From Atopobiaceae bacterium (GTDB lineage: Bacteria > Actinomycetota > Coriobacteriia > Coriobacteriales > Atopobiaceae): a stretch of DNA of 64,000 bases. The translations under genes were made by a program, and so were the position numbers. The stretch is from positions 1 through 64,000 of the forward strand of contig JAFWKQ010000048.1 of NCBI GenBank assembly GCA_017545665.1. The letters are read 5' to 3'. A model generated the notes under the pieces. That model was not told the origin of the DNA. It did no database searches and was given only the letters and a program-made list of their open reading frames with translations. Within the stretch, counting starts at the first letter, position 1. Each line of letters starts with the position of its first letter. Of this stretch, positions 50,862 to 59,241 are shown piece after piece.

Positions 50862-51581
50862 ATGCTTAACGCGATGATTGTGGATGATGAAGCCCCCGCC
50901 CGTTCCGAGCTGCGCTATTTGCTTGAGGAAACTGGTCGGATGGGCTCTATTGTGGAGGCTTCGAGCGCACGCGAAGCCGTGGAACGTCTCATGGAAAACC
51001 GTGCCGACGTTATGTTCTTGGACATCTCGATGCCCAAGACCAGCGGCATGCAGCTAGCGGATGCCCTGCACAAGCTCAAGAATCCGCCCGCGGTCGTGTT
51101 TGTCACCGCGTATAGCGAGTATGCACTGGAAGCCTTTGGCGTGGATGCCGTCGATTACCTCATGAAGCCGGTGGAGACGGCTCGCCTTGCGCAGGCGTTG
51201 GACAAGGTTCAGGCGCGCGTGAGGCCGCCCAAGCAGTCTGCTCCTTCCGTTGAGCGCATTCCCGTAGAGAAGAGCGGCCGCAAGGTTCTCGTACCCGTGG
51301 ACCAGATTCGCTACATCGAAGCCAAAGACGACTACTCCTGCATCTATACCGATACCGATCGCTATCTGTCTACCATCTCGCTGGCAAAGCTCGAGGCCAA
51401 GCTTACCGACCACGGGTTCTTCCGCGTACATCGCGGCTACATCGTCAACCTGGCATACGTGGAGGACGTGGAAACGATCTCTAGCGGCATTCTGCAACTT
51501 GGCATCAATGGCGTGGAAGGCAAGAAGATCTCAGTTTCGCGCCGTCGTGTGGTTGCGCTCAAGCGCGCATTGGGGCTCTAG
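50862..51581 (+). CDS. LytTR-family response regulator
   Basis: A 239-residue protein; ATG 50862 is chosen (GGAG upstream; the receiver domain starts directly). The receiver (about 1-118) has the acidic pocket VDDE, phospho-acceptor D54 in FLDISMP and the conserved K in LMKPV. The LytTR DNA-binding domain (about 138-238) shows IRYIEAKDDYSCIYT, FFRVHRGYIVNL and ISVSRRRVVALKR. Such regulators bind direct repeats on one helix face, which makes the 21-bp array upstream a candidate target. Usually phosphorylated by a LytS-type kinase, here the product of 49090-50451. Confidence 0.92.
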   Translation: MLNAMIVDDEAPARSELRYLLEETGRMGSIVEASSAREAVERLMENRADVMFLDISMPKTSGMQLADALHKLKNPPAVVFVTAYSEYALEAFGVDAVDYLMKPVETARLAQALDKVQARVRPPKQSAPSVERIPVEKSGRKVLVPVDQIRYIEAKDDYSCIYTDTDRYLSTISLAKLEAKLTDHGFFRVHRGYIVNLAYVEDVETISSGILQLGINGVEGKKISVSRRRVVALKRALGL

Positions 51582-51584
51582 CAC

Positions 51585-52103
51585 ATGCGTTTTGACATCG
51601 TATCCGACACCCATGGCCACCTTTCGGAAGAGCTCTTGGACGAGCTCAACGGCGCCGATATGATTATGCATGCAGGTGACTGCTGCTCTTACGAGGATTA
51701 CCAAATCCTTTGCGATATTGCGCCGCTGGCCATGTGCTTGGGCAATAACGACTGGGGCATGGACTACGGTCCGGATGTGGATCGCGTTACGCGCGTGTTT
51801 AGGTGTGGGTTGCGTTGGCAGCTCTGCCATTACGAGGAACGGCTGGACCTGGCTACCTGCGACGTTGCCATATGTGGACACAGCCATAGGCCGTCGGTGG
51901 ACTGGGAAAGGAGCCCGGGCGGCTTGGGTAAGGTTCTTGTGATGAACCCTGGCAGCCCCACGTTTCCGCGCACCGCACAGGGGCCAACCATAGGCCGTAT
52001 TATGGTGGAGCCCAATGGGGTTATCCAAAGCGCGGAAATAGTGGAGCTCCAAGAGAGAAGTGACGATGGTGGCTGGAGTTTCGCGCGCTTCTTCGGGCTC
52101 TAG
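51585..52103 (+). CDS. YfcE/MJ0936-type metallophosphoesterase
   Basis: A 172-residue protein starting three bases after the regulator stop. The calcineurin-like metal-site motifs are all present: DTHG (with D of SDTHG), HAGDC, LGNNDW and GHSHRP. Proteins of this size are manganese-dependent phosphodiesterases of uncertain physiological substrate. Co-transcription with the two-component pair is likely. Confidence 0.85.
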   Translation: MRFDIVSDTHGHLSEELLDELNGADMIMHAGDCCSYEDYQILCDIAPLAMCLGNNDWGMDYGPDVDRVTRVFRCGLRWQLCHYEERLDLATCDVAICGHSHRPSVDWERSPGGLGKVLVMNPGSPTFPRTAQGPTIGRIMVEPNGVIQSAEIVELQERSDDGGWSFARFFGL

Positions 52104-52123
52104 CAGCAAGGCACAGTGACCCC

Positions 52124-52186
52124 GCAGGTTGGGAAGGGCCCCAGTTGAGGTTACGTAAACCTCAACTGGGGCCCTTCCCAACCTGC
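52124..52186. terminator. Very long bidirectional terminator hairpin
   Basis: A perfect 29-bp stem (52124-52152 with 52158-52186; inner part GGCCCCAGTTGAGGTT) and a 5-nt loop ACGTA. It lies between the converging phosphoesterase and PAP2 genes. The stem exceeds what termination requires. Confidence 0.85.
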
Positions 52187-52208
52187 AAGCTGCTCATCAT
52201 TCGCACCG

Positions 52209-52991
52209 CTACGAGGGATCGTCCTCGCGGGGAAGCTTTCCCTTCCTTTGCTCCCAGCGCATGTGGCGTGCGCGCATGCTGCTGGTATTGTCGGCTACGT
52301 AAAGTCGCTCTGGCTCGACGTAGGCAGGGCTCGCCACCTCCTCGGCGTGGAGCGTTCGTTCCTCGGGCATGAACAGGGGGCAGAACACCTTCACATAAAC
52401 GGCCAGCCATGCAATGGATACGCAAAAGCCGGCGATGACGTCCGACGCGTAGTGCACGCCCAAATACACGCGGCTCATGCCAACAAGCACCACCATGAGC
52501 GCAAACGACAGGCAGCACAGCCAGCGTATGATCTTGTCTCGTTCGTAGTTCCATACCATCCAGGCACAAAGACCGTAAAAGGCCATGGAGACCATGGAGT
52601 GGCCGGAGGGAAAGCTGTAGCCAACTTCCGAGATCAGGCGGAAGCCATCGGGTCGTGGACGTTGTACGAGGTACTTGAGCAGCTGGTTTATGGCCACCAC
52701 ACATACAAGGTTAACCGCTGCGCACAAACCGGGCCGTCTGCCGGGAGCAAAGGCTGCCACCATAAGGAACATGCCCGCAATGACTACCGGCGACGACAGG
52801 TTGGAGAAGCCCTCCATAATGGCCGTAAGCCAAGGTCGCCGCAGCCGCAGCACCAAAAAGCTATAGGCCGTTGCATCGAGGCGCAGGATGTCGTCTGAGC
52901 GGATGTCCTGCACGACGGCCAGAAACACGATGGCCGCTATGGCAATAACCACATAGTGCAGGTTGTTCTTGAGTATTGACGATAGACGCAC
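52209..52991 (-). CDS. PAP2-family membrane phosphatase
   Basis: A 260-residue protein with GGAGG just upstream of GTG 52991. Five to six TM helices. The three phosphatase motifs are intact: KYLVQRPRP, SFPSGHS and SRVYLGVHYASDV. The C-terminal 55 residues are cytoplasmic and charged. Family members dephosphorylate undecaprenyl pyrophosphate, phosphatidic acid or similar lipids at the membrane; the substrate here cannot be told from sequence. Confidence 0.9.
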   Translation of the reverse strand: MRLSSILKNNLHYVVIAIAAIVFLAVVQDIRSDDILRLDATAYSFLVLRLRRPWLTAIMEGFSNLSSPVVIAGMFLMVAAFAPGRRPGLCAAVNLVCVVAINQLLKYLVQRPRPDGFRLISEVGYSFPSGHSMVSMAFYGLCAWMVWNYERDKIIRWLCCLSFALMVVLVGMSRVYLGVHYASDVIAGFCVSIAWLAVYVKVFCPLFMPEERTLHAEEVASPAYVEPERLYVADNTSSMRARHMRWEQRKGKLPREDDPS

Positions 52992-53109
52992 AGCACCTCC
53001 TCTAAAGTAAGGGGCAGCCCCTTTACAGCAGTGTTGTTGGTGGCGGTGATGCCACGCAAAACTGCAGCATAGGGTCTGCCCTTGTTGTTTCGCTTACGTA
53101 GCAAAAATG

Positions 53110-53427
53110 CTACAGATGCTCCTCAAGCTCGGCGACAAGTGCTGCCTTGGGCTTGCTGCCCACCATCTGATGTGCGACCTCACCGTTCTTAAACAGTATA
53201 AGCGTCGGGATGGACATAATTCCAAATTGCTGTGCGAGGGAGCTTTCCTCGTCTACGTTGCATTTAAAAACGGTCAGGCGATCGGACATCTCTTCGCCGA
53301 TTTGCTCGACAATGGGACCGAGGGCGCGACATGGTCCGCACCAGCTTGCCCAAAAATCTACAAGCACGGGCTTGGGAGCGTTGACGACATCTTCCTGGAA
53401 CCGCTCTGCGGTGAGTTCTGCTGCCAT
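53110..53427 (-). CDS. trxA: Thioredoxin
   Basis: A 105-residue protein, typical of the family, with the active site WCGPC (about 29-33) in DFWASWCGPCRALGP and the cis-Pro loop SIPTLILFKNG. AAAGGA precedes the ATG. It reduces cytoplasmic disulfides with a thioredoxin reductase (not in the window). Confidence 0.95.
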   Translation of the reverse strand: MAAELTAERFQEDVVNAPKPVLVDFWASWCGPCRALGPIVEQIGEEMSDRLTVFKCNVDEESSLAQQFGIMSIPTLILFKNGEVAHQMVGSKPKAALVAELEEHL

Positions 53428-53508
53428 ACTTTTTCCTTTCCGTAAGCCCCGTGAGGGACGTTGAGCTAATCTTAGCTTTGGTTATACCCGATTTTCTAAA
53501 GTTCATGC

Positions 53509-54084
53509 ATGGAAGAGAAGGATGCGAGCGGACAAATGGCTCTAAGCGGTAGAACGTACGGTCAAATGCGTGGAAACGCGTGTGTGCAAAAGATGAGGGC
53601 GGAGCTTGCGCGACTCGACGACGCTGGCGTGCAGACGGTGGGAAACGCGTTCTCGTCCGTGCTTTTGGCAAAGGGCAAGCCAGGGCCGGCGGAGGAGGCC
53701 GGGGGCGAGTTGCTAAGTGGCGCGGATGGCAAGGCGTTGCGTGCGGCGTTGCTCAAGTTGGGCTACGACCCCCAGGATTGGGCGGCCATAGATGCCAGCG
53801 TGGACGCGGGACTGTTTAGGCGGGCAGTCGCTGCGCTGGATCCCAACACGCTGGTGGCGTGTGACGAGGCCGCCGCGGCGCTGGTGCGCGACGCCTTTGC
53901 CGACGACCTGTGTGTGCTGAGCGACCTTAAGGACGCGGTGCTTTCGCCAGGCAGGGTGGTGCAGGTGGCGGGTATGCGTGTGCTCAATTTGGGCGGCTTT
54001 GAGGAGGCACTTTCGAGCGACCGACAAAAGCAGGTGGTGTGGTCTTATCTCAAGAAGATACCGCCGCTGGGCGAGCCCTACTAG
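53509..54084 (+). CDS. Conserved-looking protein of unknown function
   Basis: A 191-residue protein with Ala-rich helices. It is cytoplasmic, with no signal or TM segment. Distinct pieces are KLGYDPQDWAAIDAS, LDPNTLVACDEAAAALV and a C-terminal block GRVVQVAGMRVLNLGGFEEALSS. I do not recognise a domain. The start at ATG 53509 lacks a good ribosome site; ATG 53536 is an alternative. Composition and codon use match neighbours, so it is probably a real gene. Confidence 0.6.
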   Translation: MEEKDASGQMALSGRTYGQMRGNACVQKMRAELARLDDAGVQTVGNAFSSVLLAKGKPGPAEEAGGELLSGADGKALRAALLKLGYDPQDWAAIDASVDAGLFRRAVAALDPNTLVACDEAAAALVRDAFADDLCVLSDLKDAVLSPGRVVQVAGMRVLNLGGFEEALSSDRQKQVVWSYLKKIPPLGEPY

Positions 54085-54095
54085 CCAAAGTGGGC

Positions 54096-54116
54096 CAAAG
54101 GGGACTGTCCCCTTTG
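54096..54116 (-). repeat. REP palindrome, CAAAGGGGAC family
   Basis: Arms 54096-54105 and 54107-54116 with a central T, so the same orientation as the copy after the RAYT gene. It lies between the unknown gene and metF. Confidence 0.88.
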
Positions 54117-54223
54117 TACCGCTAGGCCATGCACAAAATCGATGGAGTCCATTCGGAAAAACAGATAGTCGCATCGCGTGTGCAACAGGTACCATCAATA
54201 CACGCGGCAAGGAAGGAACTATC

Positions 54224-55093
54224 ATGCGAATTAACGAGATCCTGGAGAAGAAGCAGACGTTCTCGTTTGAGATTTTCCCTCCGCGGGGAGACCTGCCCGT
54301 TGAGCAGGCCATGGTTATTGCGGAAGACATGGCGCACGAGCGGCCGGATTGGATTAGCGTAACCTTCTCGGCGGGCGGTTCGGGGAACACGGGCAATACC
54401 GCAGCCATCGCTTCCAGGATTCAGCGGCACACGGGAACGAATGCGCTGGCACACCTTACGTGTTTGGGCTCGAGCAAGGCCGACGTGAACGCGTATGTGC
54501 AACACCTGCAAGAGGGCGGCGTGCAAAACGTTCTGGCGTTGCGCGGGGATCGCGCGCCGGGCCGTGCGGCGGTGGACTTCTCCTATGCAAGCGAGTTGAT
54601 TGAGTACCTAAAGCGTACGGCGCCCAGTTTGTGCATAGGCGCGGCGTGCTATCCCGAGGGACACGTTGAGGCGCCAAGCCTTACGGCCGACATCGAGTCG
54701 CTTAAGCGCAAGCAAGATGCGGGCGCCGACTTTTTGGTGACGCAGCTGTTCTTTGACAATGAGCTGTTCTATCGCTTTCGCGAGGCGTGCGTGCGGGCGC
54801 GCATAAAGATTCCCATTACCGTGGGCATTATGCCGTTTACCAGCACCAAGCAGATCACGCGCATGGCGTTTACCTGTGGTGCGTCCATTCCTGCGCGGGT
54901 GATAAAGCGCCTTATTGCGGCGGGAGACAATCCAGTTGATCAGGCGCGTGCGGGCGTTGAGTATGCCTGCGAGCAACTGTGCGATTTGGCGGCTAACGGC
55001 GTGGACGGCCTCCATGTGTATAGCATGAACAAGCCAAACGTGGCACGCGCCGCCCACGAGGCGTTGAGGGCATGTGGATACTGCAAGGAGTAG
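54224..55093 (+). CDS. metF: 5,10-methylenetetrahydrofolate reductase
   Basis: A 289-residue TIM-barrel flavoenzyme; ATG 54224 has AAGGAAGGAAC just upstream. Family motifs: FSFEIFPPRG at the start, SVTFSAGGS, LTCLGSSKADV, NVLALRGD, AACYPEGH, DFLVTQLFFDN and PITVGIMP. It makes 5-methyl-THF, the methyl donor for MetH encoded 0.9 kb downstream. I saw no SAM or SAH riboswitch in the 107 bp before it. Confidence 0.93.
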   Translation: MRINEILEKKQTFSFEIFPPRGDLPVEQAMVIAEDMAHERPDWISVTFSAGGSGNTGNTAAIASRIQRHTGTNALAHLTCLGSSKADVNAYVQHLQEGGVQNVLALRGDRAPGRAAVDFSYASELIEYLKRTAPSLCIGAACYPEGHVEAPSLTADIESLKRKQDAGADFLVTQLFFDNELFYRFREACVRARIKIPITVGIMPFTSTKQITRMAFTCGASIPARVIKRLIAAGDNPVDQARAGVEYACEQLCDLAANGVDGLHVYSMNKPNVARAAHEALRACGYCKE

Positions 55094-55742
55094 AGAGCTG
55101 CTGCGCTACCTTGGCCATGGAGGTCAGGATGTGACGCCCGAGCTCAAGAGGCGCATGGATGCCATGTGCGAGCTGTGTGACGAGGTGGCACGGCCCGCAT
55201 GCGTGGTGCAGGCGTTTGACGCGAGGCAACTTCCGCTCGACCTCCCGGGAAACGACATTGCCGAGCATCTGCGCGATGCCTGCGAGGTGGTGCTCTTCGC
55301 CGTAACCCTTGGCCATGGGGTTGATCGGGAACTGCGCAAGCTTGCGGCAACCGACTCGCTTGGTCAGGTGGTGTTTGACGCTGCGGCAACGGCAGCTATA
55401 GAGCGCGAGGCAAGCCGGGTGGAGGCAAAGGTGCGCTTGGATGCGGCGCGGCGGGGGCTCTATTGCAGCTGGCGTTTCTCACCGGGTTACGGCGACTTGC
55501 CGCTGAGCGTTCAACCTGCGATTTTGCGGACGCTCAACGCAACGCGGCGCCTGGGCATAACGCTTACCCCGTCCTATCTTATGATTCCCACCAAAAGCGT
55601 GACGGCCATTGTGGGCGTGCATCCTACGCCCCAGCCAGGGCTGGCGTCGAGTTGTGCGGTGTGCAACCTGAGCGAGTTTTGCGAACTGCGCAAGCGCGGA
55701 GCGACGTGTGGGTCAAATAGCAGACCTGCCGCCAGTAGATAA
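55074..55742 (+). CDS. Stand-alone MetH reactivation-domain protein
   Basis: A 222-residue protein; GTG 55074 overlaps the metF 3' end. Its core (CSWRFSPGYGDLPLSVQPAIL, given in part: RFSPGYGDLPLSVQ; then RRLGITLTPSYLMIPTKSVTAIVG) is the vitamin B12-dependent methionine synthase activation domain. A C-terminal Cys motif (CAVCNLSEFCELRKRGATC) may bind a metal or cluster. The domain is fused to MetH in E. coli, but split here. It should help reactivate oxidised cobalamin on the MetH encoded downstream. Confidence 0.85.
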   Translation: MDTARSRELLRYLGHGGQDVTPELKRRMDAMCELCDEVARPACVVQAFDARQLPLDLPGNDIAEHLRDACEVVLFAVTLGHGVDRELRKLAATDSLGQVVFDAAATAAIEREASRVEAKVRLDAARRGLYCSWRFSPGYGDLPLSVQPAILRTLNATRRLGITLTPSYLMIPTKSVTAIVGVHPTPQPGLASSCAVCNLSEFCELRKRGATCGSNSRPAASR

Positions 55743-55815
55743 GTGTTTGTCTGGGGTCACCCGCGTCCCGTGCGATTAGGGAGGGCATGATTCGCCCCTG
55801 CCCTGCCCGCAATCG

Positions 55816-55856
55816 GCGACTCACGCAGTGAGCGAGCGAAGCGAGCGTGGAGCCGC
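55816..55856 (+). repeat. Dispersed GAGCGAGCGAAGCGAGCG element
   Basis: GCGACTCAC, GTGAGCGAGCGAAGCGAGCG, then GGAGCCGC. The same element is inside the long inverted repeat at 30947-31066 and, reversed, at 62691-62731. It lies in the 227-bp gap before metH. Confidence 0.85.
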
Positions 55857-55969
55857 ATGTGGGTGGGGTGGGGGCGTGGATCTTGTCTGGCACATTTGCG
55901 TTTTCCATAGCGCATGTACTGTAAAATCGAAAGGCGTCTTTGTGTAAGGACATGCCAAAAGGAGCTTGT

Positions 55970-58513
55970 ATGGCCAACAGCGATTCGATTCACGCGCCCA
56001 AGGACCGTTTGGAATCTCGCGTCACGCGTGCGACCGACGGCTACCTCGAAGAGGTGCTTGCAGGACAAAAGCCTCTGCTCTTTGACGGTGGTATGGGCAC
56101 GATGTTGCAGAAGGCGGGACTTGCTGCGGGAGCGGCGCCTGAGCTGCTGTGTCTTACGGATCCAACAAAGATAACGGCAATACACGCTGCCTACGTTACG
56201 GCAGGCAGCGATGTGGTAACCACCAACACCTTTGGCGCCAACGCGCTCAAGCTTGCCGAGGCGGCGCATGCCGCGGGTCTTGTGCGCGTGCCAACCGTAA
56301 CGCAGGTGTTCGAAGCTGCGGTGGCCTGCGCGCGGGCGGCGAACCCCCGCTACGTGGCCGCAGACATTGGCCCCACCGGCTCTCTGCTGCGTCCCTTGGG
56401 CACGCTGAGCTTTGACGATGCGTACGATCTGTTCGCTGAGCAGGTGTGTGCGGCGCGAGATGCCGGAGCGGACCTGGTGGTAATCGAGACCATGGCCGAC
56501 ATTCTGGAAGCCAAGGCGGCGGTGCTCGCCGCAAAGGAAAACTGCGACTTGCCCATATTCTGCACGATGACGTTTGGAGAGGACGGCCGTACGTTTTTGG
56601 GCACGACACCCGAGGTGGCGGCAGTCACGCTCGGCGCGTTGGGCGTGGATGTGCTGGGAATCAACTGCTCGCTGGGGCCGGCAGACGTGGCTCCTCTGGC
56701 AGAGCGCATGATAGCGTGGTCGCCGTGTCCGGTAATGGTGCAGGCCAACGCGGGCCTTCCCAGCGTGGTGGATGGCCAAACCGTCTACGACATCGAGCCG
56801 CGTGCGTACTGTGAGGCAGTAGCGCCCATGCTTCGCGCAGGGGTGAGCGTGGTGGGAGGTTGCTGCGGCACCACCCCCGAATACATCGCGGGACTCAGAG
56901 AACTCATTGCTACGCATGGGCCGACCCACGAATCCCGGCCTGTTTCCACGCATCCGTTCGTGGTTACCAGCGCCCAGCAGCCCTTCTCACTCGAGGCCGG
57001 ACAGGTGGGCGTCATTGGCGAGCGGATAAACCCTACGGGCAAGAAGCGCCTAAAGGAGGCGTTGCGCACCAGCAACTACGACTACGTTTTGGGTGAGGCC
57101 ATAAAGCAAGAGCGCGCGGGTGCGCAGGTGCTAGACGTCAACGCCGGCCTGCCCGAAATCGACGAGCGCGCTACGCTGGTGCGCCTGGTAGAGGAGCTGC
57201 AAGGCGTAACTACGCTGCCGCTGCAAATCGACTCCACCGACCCTGCGGCCATAGAGGCGGCGGTGCGTGTGTATCCGGGCAAGCCCATCATCAACAGCGT
57301 CAGCGGCAAGCAGGAGTCCTTGGATGCCATTCTGCCGCTCGCTCGGCACTATGGCTGCGCGGTGGTAGCCCTTACTTTGGACGAAGACGGCATACCCTCC
57401 ACGGCCGAGGGGCGCCTCGCGGTGGCAAAGCGAATCGTTGCGGCCTGCGACCAGCAAGGCATCGCCCGCGAGGATGTGCTCGTGGATTGTCTTACCATGG
57501 CGGCCTCCACCAACCAGGATGCGCCGCGAGCCATTCTGGAAGCTGTGCATGCCACAAAGGCCGAGCTTCCGGGCGTGCGCACGGTGTTGGGCGTGAGCAA
57601 CATCAGCTTTGGTCTGCCGTTCCGAGAGCTTCTTAACGCCACGTTCCTTACCGCAGCCTTTGCGGCCGGGTTGGATCTGGCCATCATGAACCCGCTCTCC
57701 CAGCGCTTTATGGATGCGGTTTGTGCATGGCGTGTGTTCAACGGAGAAGACCAGGGCGCGCAAGCATACATTGCGGCCAACGCAGGCCGTACGGACGGCG
57801 CGAGCTCGGCCGCTGCGACAAACGCCTCGAACGCGTCGGCAGCCGCGCAGGATGCAGCCGCGAGCAATGTGTCTGCCACGGATCCCCATACACCCGCGGA
57901 TCAGGTGCAAAGTGGCGTGCTGGAAGGGCGCGCGGAGACGGTGTCTAAGGCAACGCAAGCCCTCCTAAGTGAGGGCGTGGATCCGCTCGCCATCGTTAAC
58001 GACGTGCTCATTCCCGCGCTGGACCGGGTGGGCGACCTCTTTGAGAAGGGCACGTTCTTCCTGCCGCAGCTCATGGCCTCGGCAGAGGCGGCCAAGGCGG
58101 GCTTTGGCGTCGTGCGTGAGGTGGCGTCGGCCAGCGACGTCTCCGCAAAGGGTCACATTGCCTTGGCCACCGTAAAGGGCGACATCCACGACATCGGGAA
58201 GAACATCGTCAAGATGCTTCTGGAAAACTACGGCTACCAAGTGCACGACATGGGTCGCGACGTGGATCCGCAGGCGTTCGTGGACGAGGTCGTGCGCCAT
58301 CACATTGCCCTTGCGGGACTCAGCGCGCTTATGACCACAACGGTTCCGGCGATGGCCCAAACCATCGAGCTCCTGCGCGATCAGGCTCCGTGGTGCAAGG
58401 TAATGGTGGGCGGAGCGGTTTTGAATCCCGAGTACGCGCGTATGGTGGGCGCCGACTACTACGCGAAGGACGCCAGCGAGGCGGCACGCGTTGCGGCGGA
58501 GGTGTTGGACTGA
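55970..58513 (+). CDS. metH: Cobalamin-dependent methionine synthase lacking the activation domain
   Basis: An 847-residue protein; ATG 55970 has AAGGAG at good spacing. The homocysteine-binding domain (about 20-310) has LFDGGMGTMLQ and the Zn ligands GGCCGTTPEY. The folate-binding domain (about 340-600) begins VGVIGERINPTGKKRLKEA. Then a low-complexity Ala/Ser/Asn linker (about 605-650) leads to the cobalamin cap and binding domains (about 650-847) with GDIHDIGKNIV (the B12-ligand His in DxHxxG) and ALMTTTVPAM. It stops where the activation domain would begin, and that domain is supplied by 55074-55742. Confidence 0.93.
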   Translation: MANSDSIHAPKDRLESRVTRATDGYLEEVLAGQKPLLFDGGMGTMLQKAGLAAGAAPELLCLTDPTKITAIHAAYVTAGSDVVTTNTFGANALKLAEAAHAAGLVRVPTVTQVFEAAVACARAANPRYVAADIGPTGSLLRPLGTLSFDDAYDLFAEQVCAARDAGADLVVIETMADILEAKAAVLAAKENCDLPIFCTMTFGEDGRTFLGTTPEVAAVTLGALGVDVLGINCSLGPADVAPLAERMIAWSPCPVMVQANAGLPSVVDGQTVYDIEPRAYCEAVAPMLRAGVSVVGGCCGTTPEYIAGLRELIATHGPTHESRPVSTHPFVVTSAQQPFSLEAGQVGVIGERINPTGKKRLKEALRTSNYDYVLGEAIKQERAGAQVLDVNAGLPEIDERATLVRLVEELQGVTTLPLQIDSTDPAAIEAAVRVYPGKPIINSVSGKQESLDAILPLARHYGCAVVALTLDEDGIPSTAEGRLAVAKRIVAACDQQGIAREDVLVDCLTMAASTNQDAPRAILEAVHATKAELPGVRTVLGVSNISFGLPFRELLNATFLTAAFAAGLDLAIMNPLSQRFMDAVCAWRVFNGEDQGAQAYIAANAGRTDGASSAAATNASNASAAAQDAAASNVSATDPHTPADQVQSGVLEGRAETVSKATQALLSEGVDPLAIVNDVLIPALDRVGDLFEKGTFFLPQLMASAEAAKAGFGVVREVASASDVSAKGHIALATVKGDIHDIGKNIVKMLLENYGYQVHDMGRDVDPQAFVDEVVRHHIALAGLSALMTTTVPAMAQTIELLRDQAPWCKVMVGGAVLNPEYARMVGADYYAKDASEAARVAAEVLD

Positions 58514-58549
58514 AAAGCTGACAAGGGGACAGGTCACTTGTCAGCTTTT
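58513..58549 (+). repeat. CTGACAAG-family palindrome, perfect copy
   Basis: AAAAGCTGACAAG (58513-58525) pairs with CTTGTCAGCTTTT (58537-58549). It is directly after the metH stop and ends in TTTT, so it can terminate the methionine operon. Confidence 0.85.
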
Positions 58550-58562
58550 GAATCCGAGTCGC

Positions 58563-58868
58563 AAAAAAAGGCGGCCCTTAAGGCCGCCTGCATTTTCCTA
58601 GAACTTTGGACTCACCCTCTCGCGCTATCCACGACCGCCGGTCCGTCCCTAGGTTGTGTTCCTGCGCGACTGCATCGGTTCTTCCGAATGTCGACTTCTA
58701 ACTGACTTGGCGCTTACCGTTCGCCTTCGTAAGCCTGCTTCTGCTAAGGCCTCATGCTAACTCGGGACACGCAACGCCAGTCGCGGGAACCTTATGACTC
58801 GTTTTGCTGTGCACTGGCATCACCCCCTGTGTACGATCGCCCCAATTCGTTGCGATCTGTTTTGATAT
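58563..58868 (-). ncRNA. Putative structured RNA, about 300 nt, minus strand
   Basis: On the minus strand, TGTACA (58900-58895) and TATAGT (58878-58873), 16 bp apart, form a promoter. About 300 nt later a strong terminator follows (GGCGGCC / GGCCGCC and seven T, 58588-58563). Between them no ORF is convincing. Helices can be drawn: GCCAGT/ACTGGC, GCTTAC/GTAAGC, CATTCGG/CCGATG with a GAA-rich loop, and CCTAG/CTAGG near the 3' end. I could not match it to tmRNA, RNase P, SRP RNA or a cobalamin riboswitch, although CCCGCGACTG vaguely recalls the last of these. Confidence 0.6.
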
Positions 58869-59043
58869 CTCGACTATAGTTGAAGCGGCTTAAATGTACA
58901 GTAATTAATGGACAATTGACGGTGACTGGCTCAATTTTAGCTGTGAGCGGCACGATCTTCGAACAGGGTCAGCGATTTATAGAAGACAATCTCAAAATTA
59001 TGGTTGATAAGTGCGGGGTGTTCGTAGTAACATACATTTCTAC

Positions 59044-59130
59044 GCGGGCGTGGCGGAATTGGCAGACGCGTACGGTTCAGGTCCGTATGGGGGCAACCCC
59101 GTGAAGGTTCAAGTCCTTTCGCCCGCACCA
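59044..59130 (+). tRNA. tRNA-Leu (CAG)
   Basis: Acceptor GCGGGCG pairs with CGCCCGC. The anticodon stem TACGG/CCGTA has loop TTCAGGT (anticodon CAG). A long variable arm (GGGGGCAACCCC) marks a class II tRNA. CCA is encoded at 59128-59130. A possible promoter (TTGATA 59004-59009, TAACAT 59028-59033) lies just upstream. Confidence 0.95.
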
Positions 59131-59140
59131 TAGCATTACG

Positions 59141-59169
59141 AGCGACCTTGCACGAGCAGGTCGCTTTTT
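59141..59169 (+). terminator. Terminator of the tRNA-Leu gene
   Basis: AGCGACCT (59141-59148) and AGGTCGCT (59158-59165) form the stem, followed by TTTTT. Confidence 0.85.
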
Positions 59170-59241
59170 CATTTTAAGAGCCAAGGAATGCGTTGCGGGG
59201 GAACGCGCTGTAGGGTTGCGAGGGGCCTGCAGAGCCCAAGA

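Noticed and set aside
54117-54223. SAM or SAH riboswitch upstream of metF
   Set aside because: The leader is only 107 nt and lacks the conserved cores of the SAM-I, SAM-II or SAH types that I could look for.
58563-58868. Cobalamin riboswitch controlling metH
   Set aside because: A CCCGCGACTG stretch resembles part of the B12 box, but the element is on the minus strand downstream of metH and ends in a terminator with no gene after it.
59044-59130. Small ORFs over tRNA-Leu
   Set aside because: The sequence folds as a complete class II tRNA with CCA.
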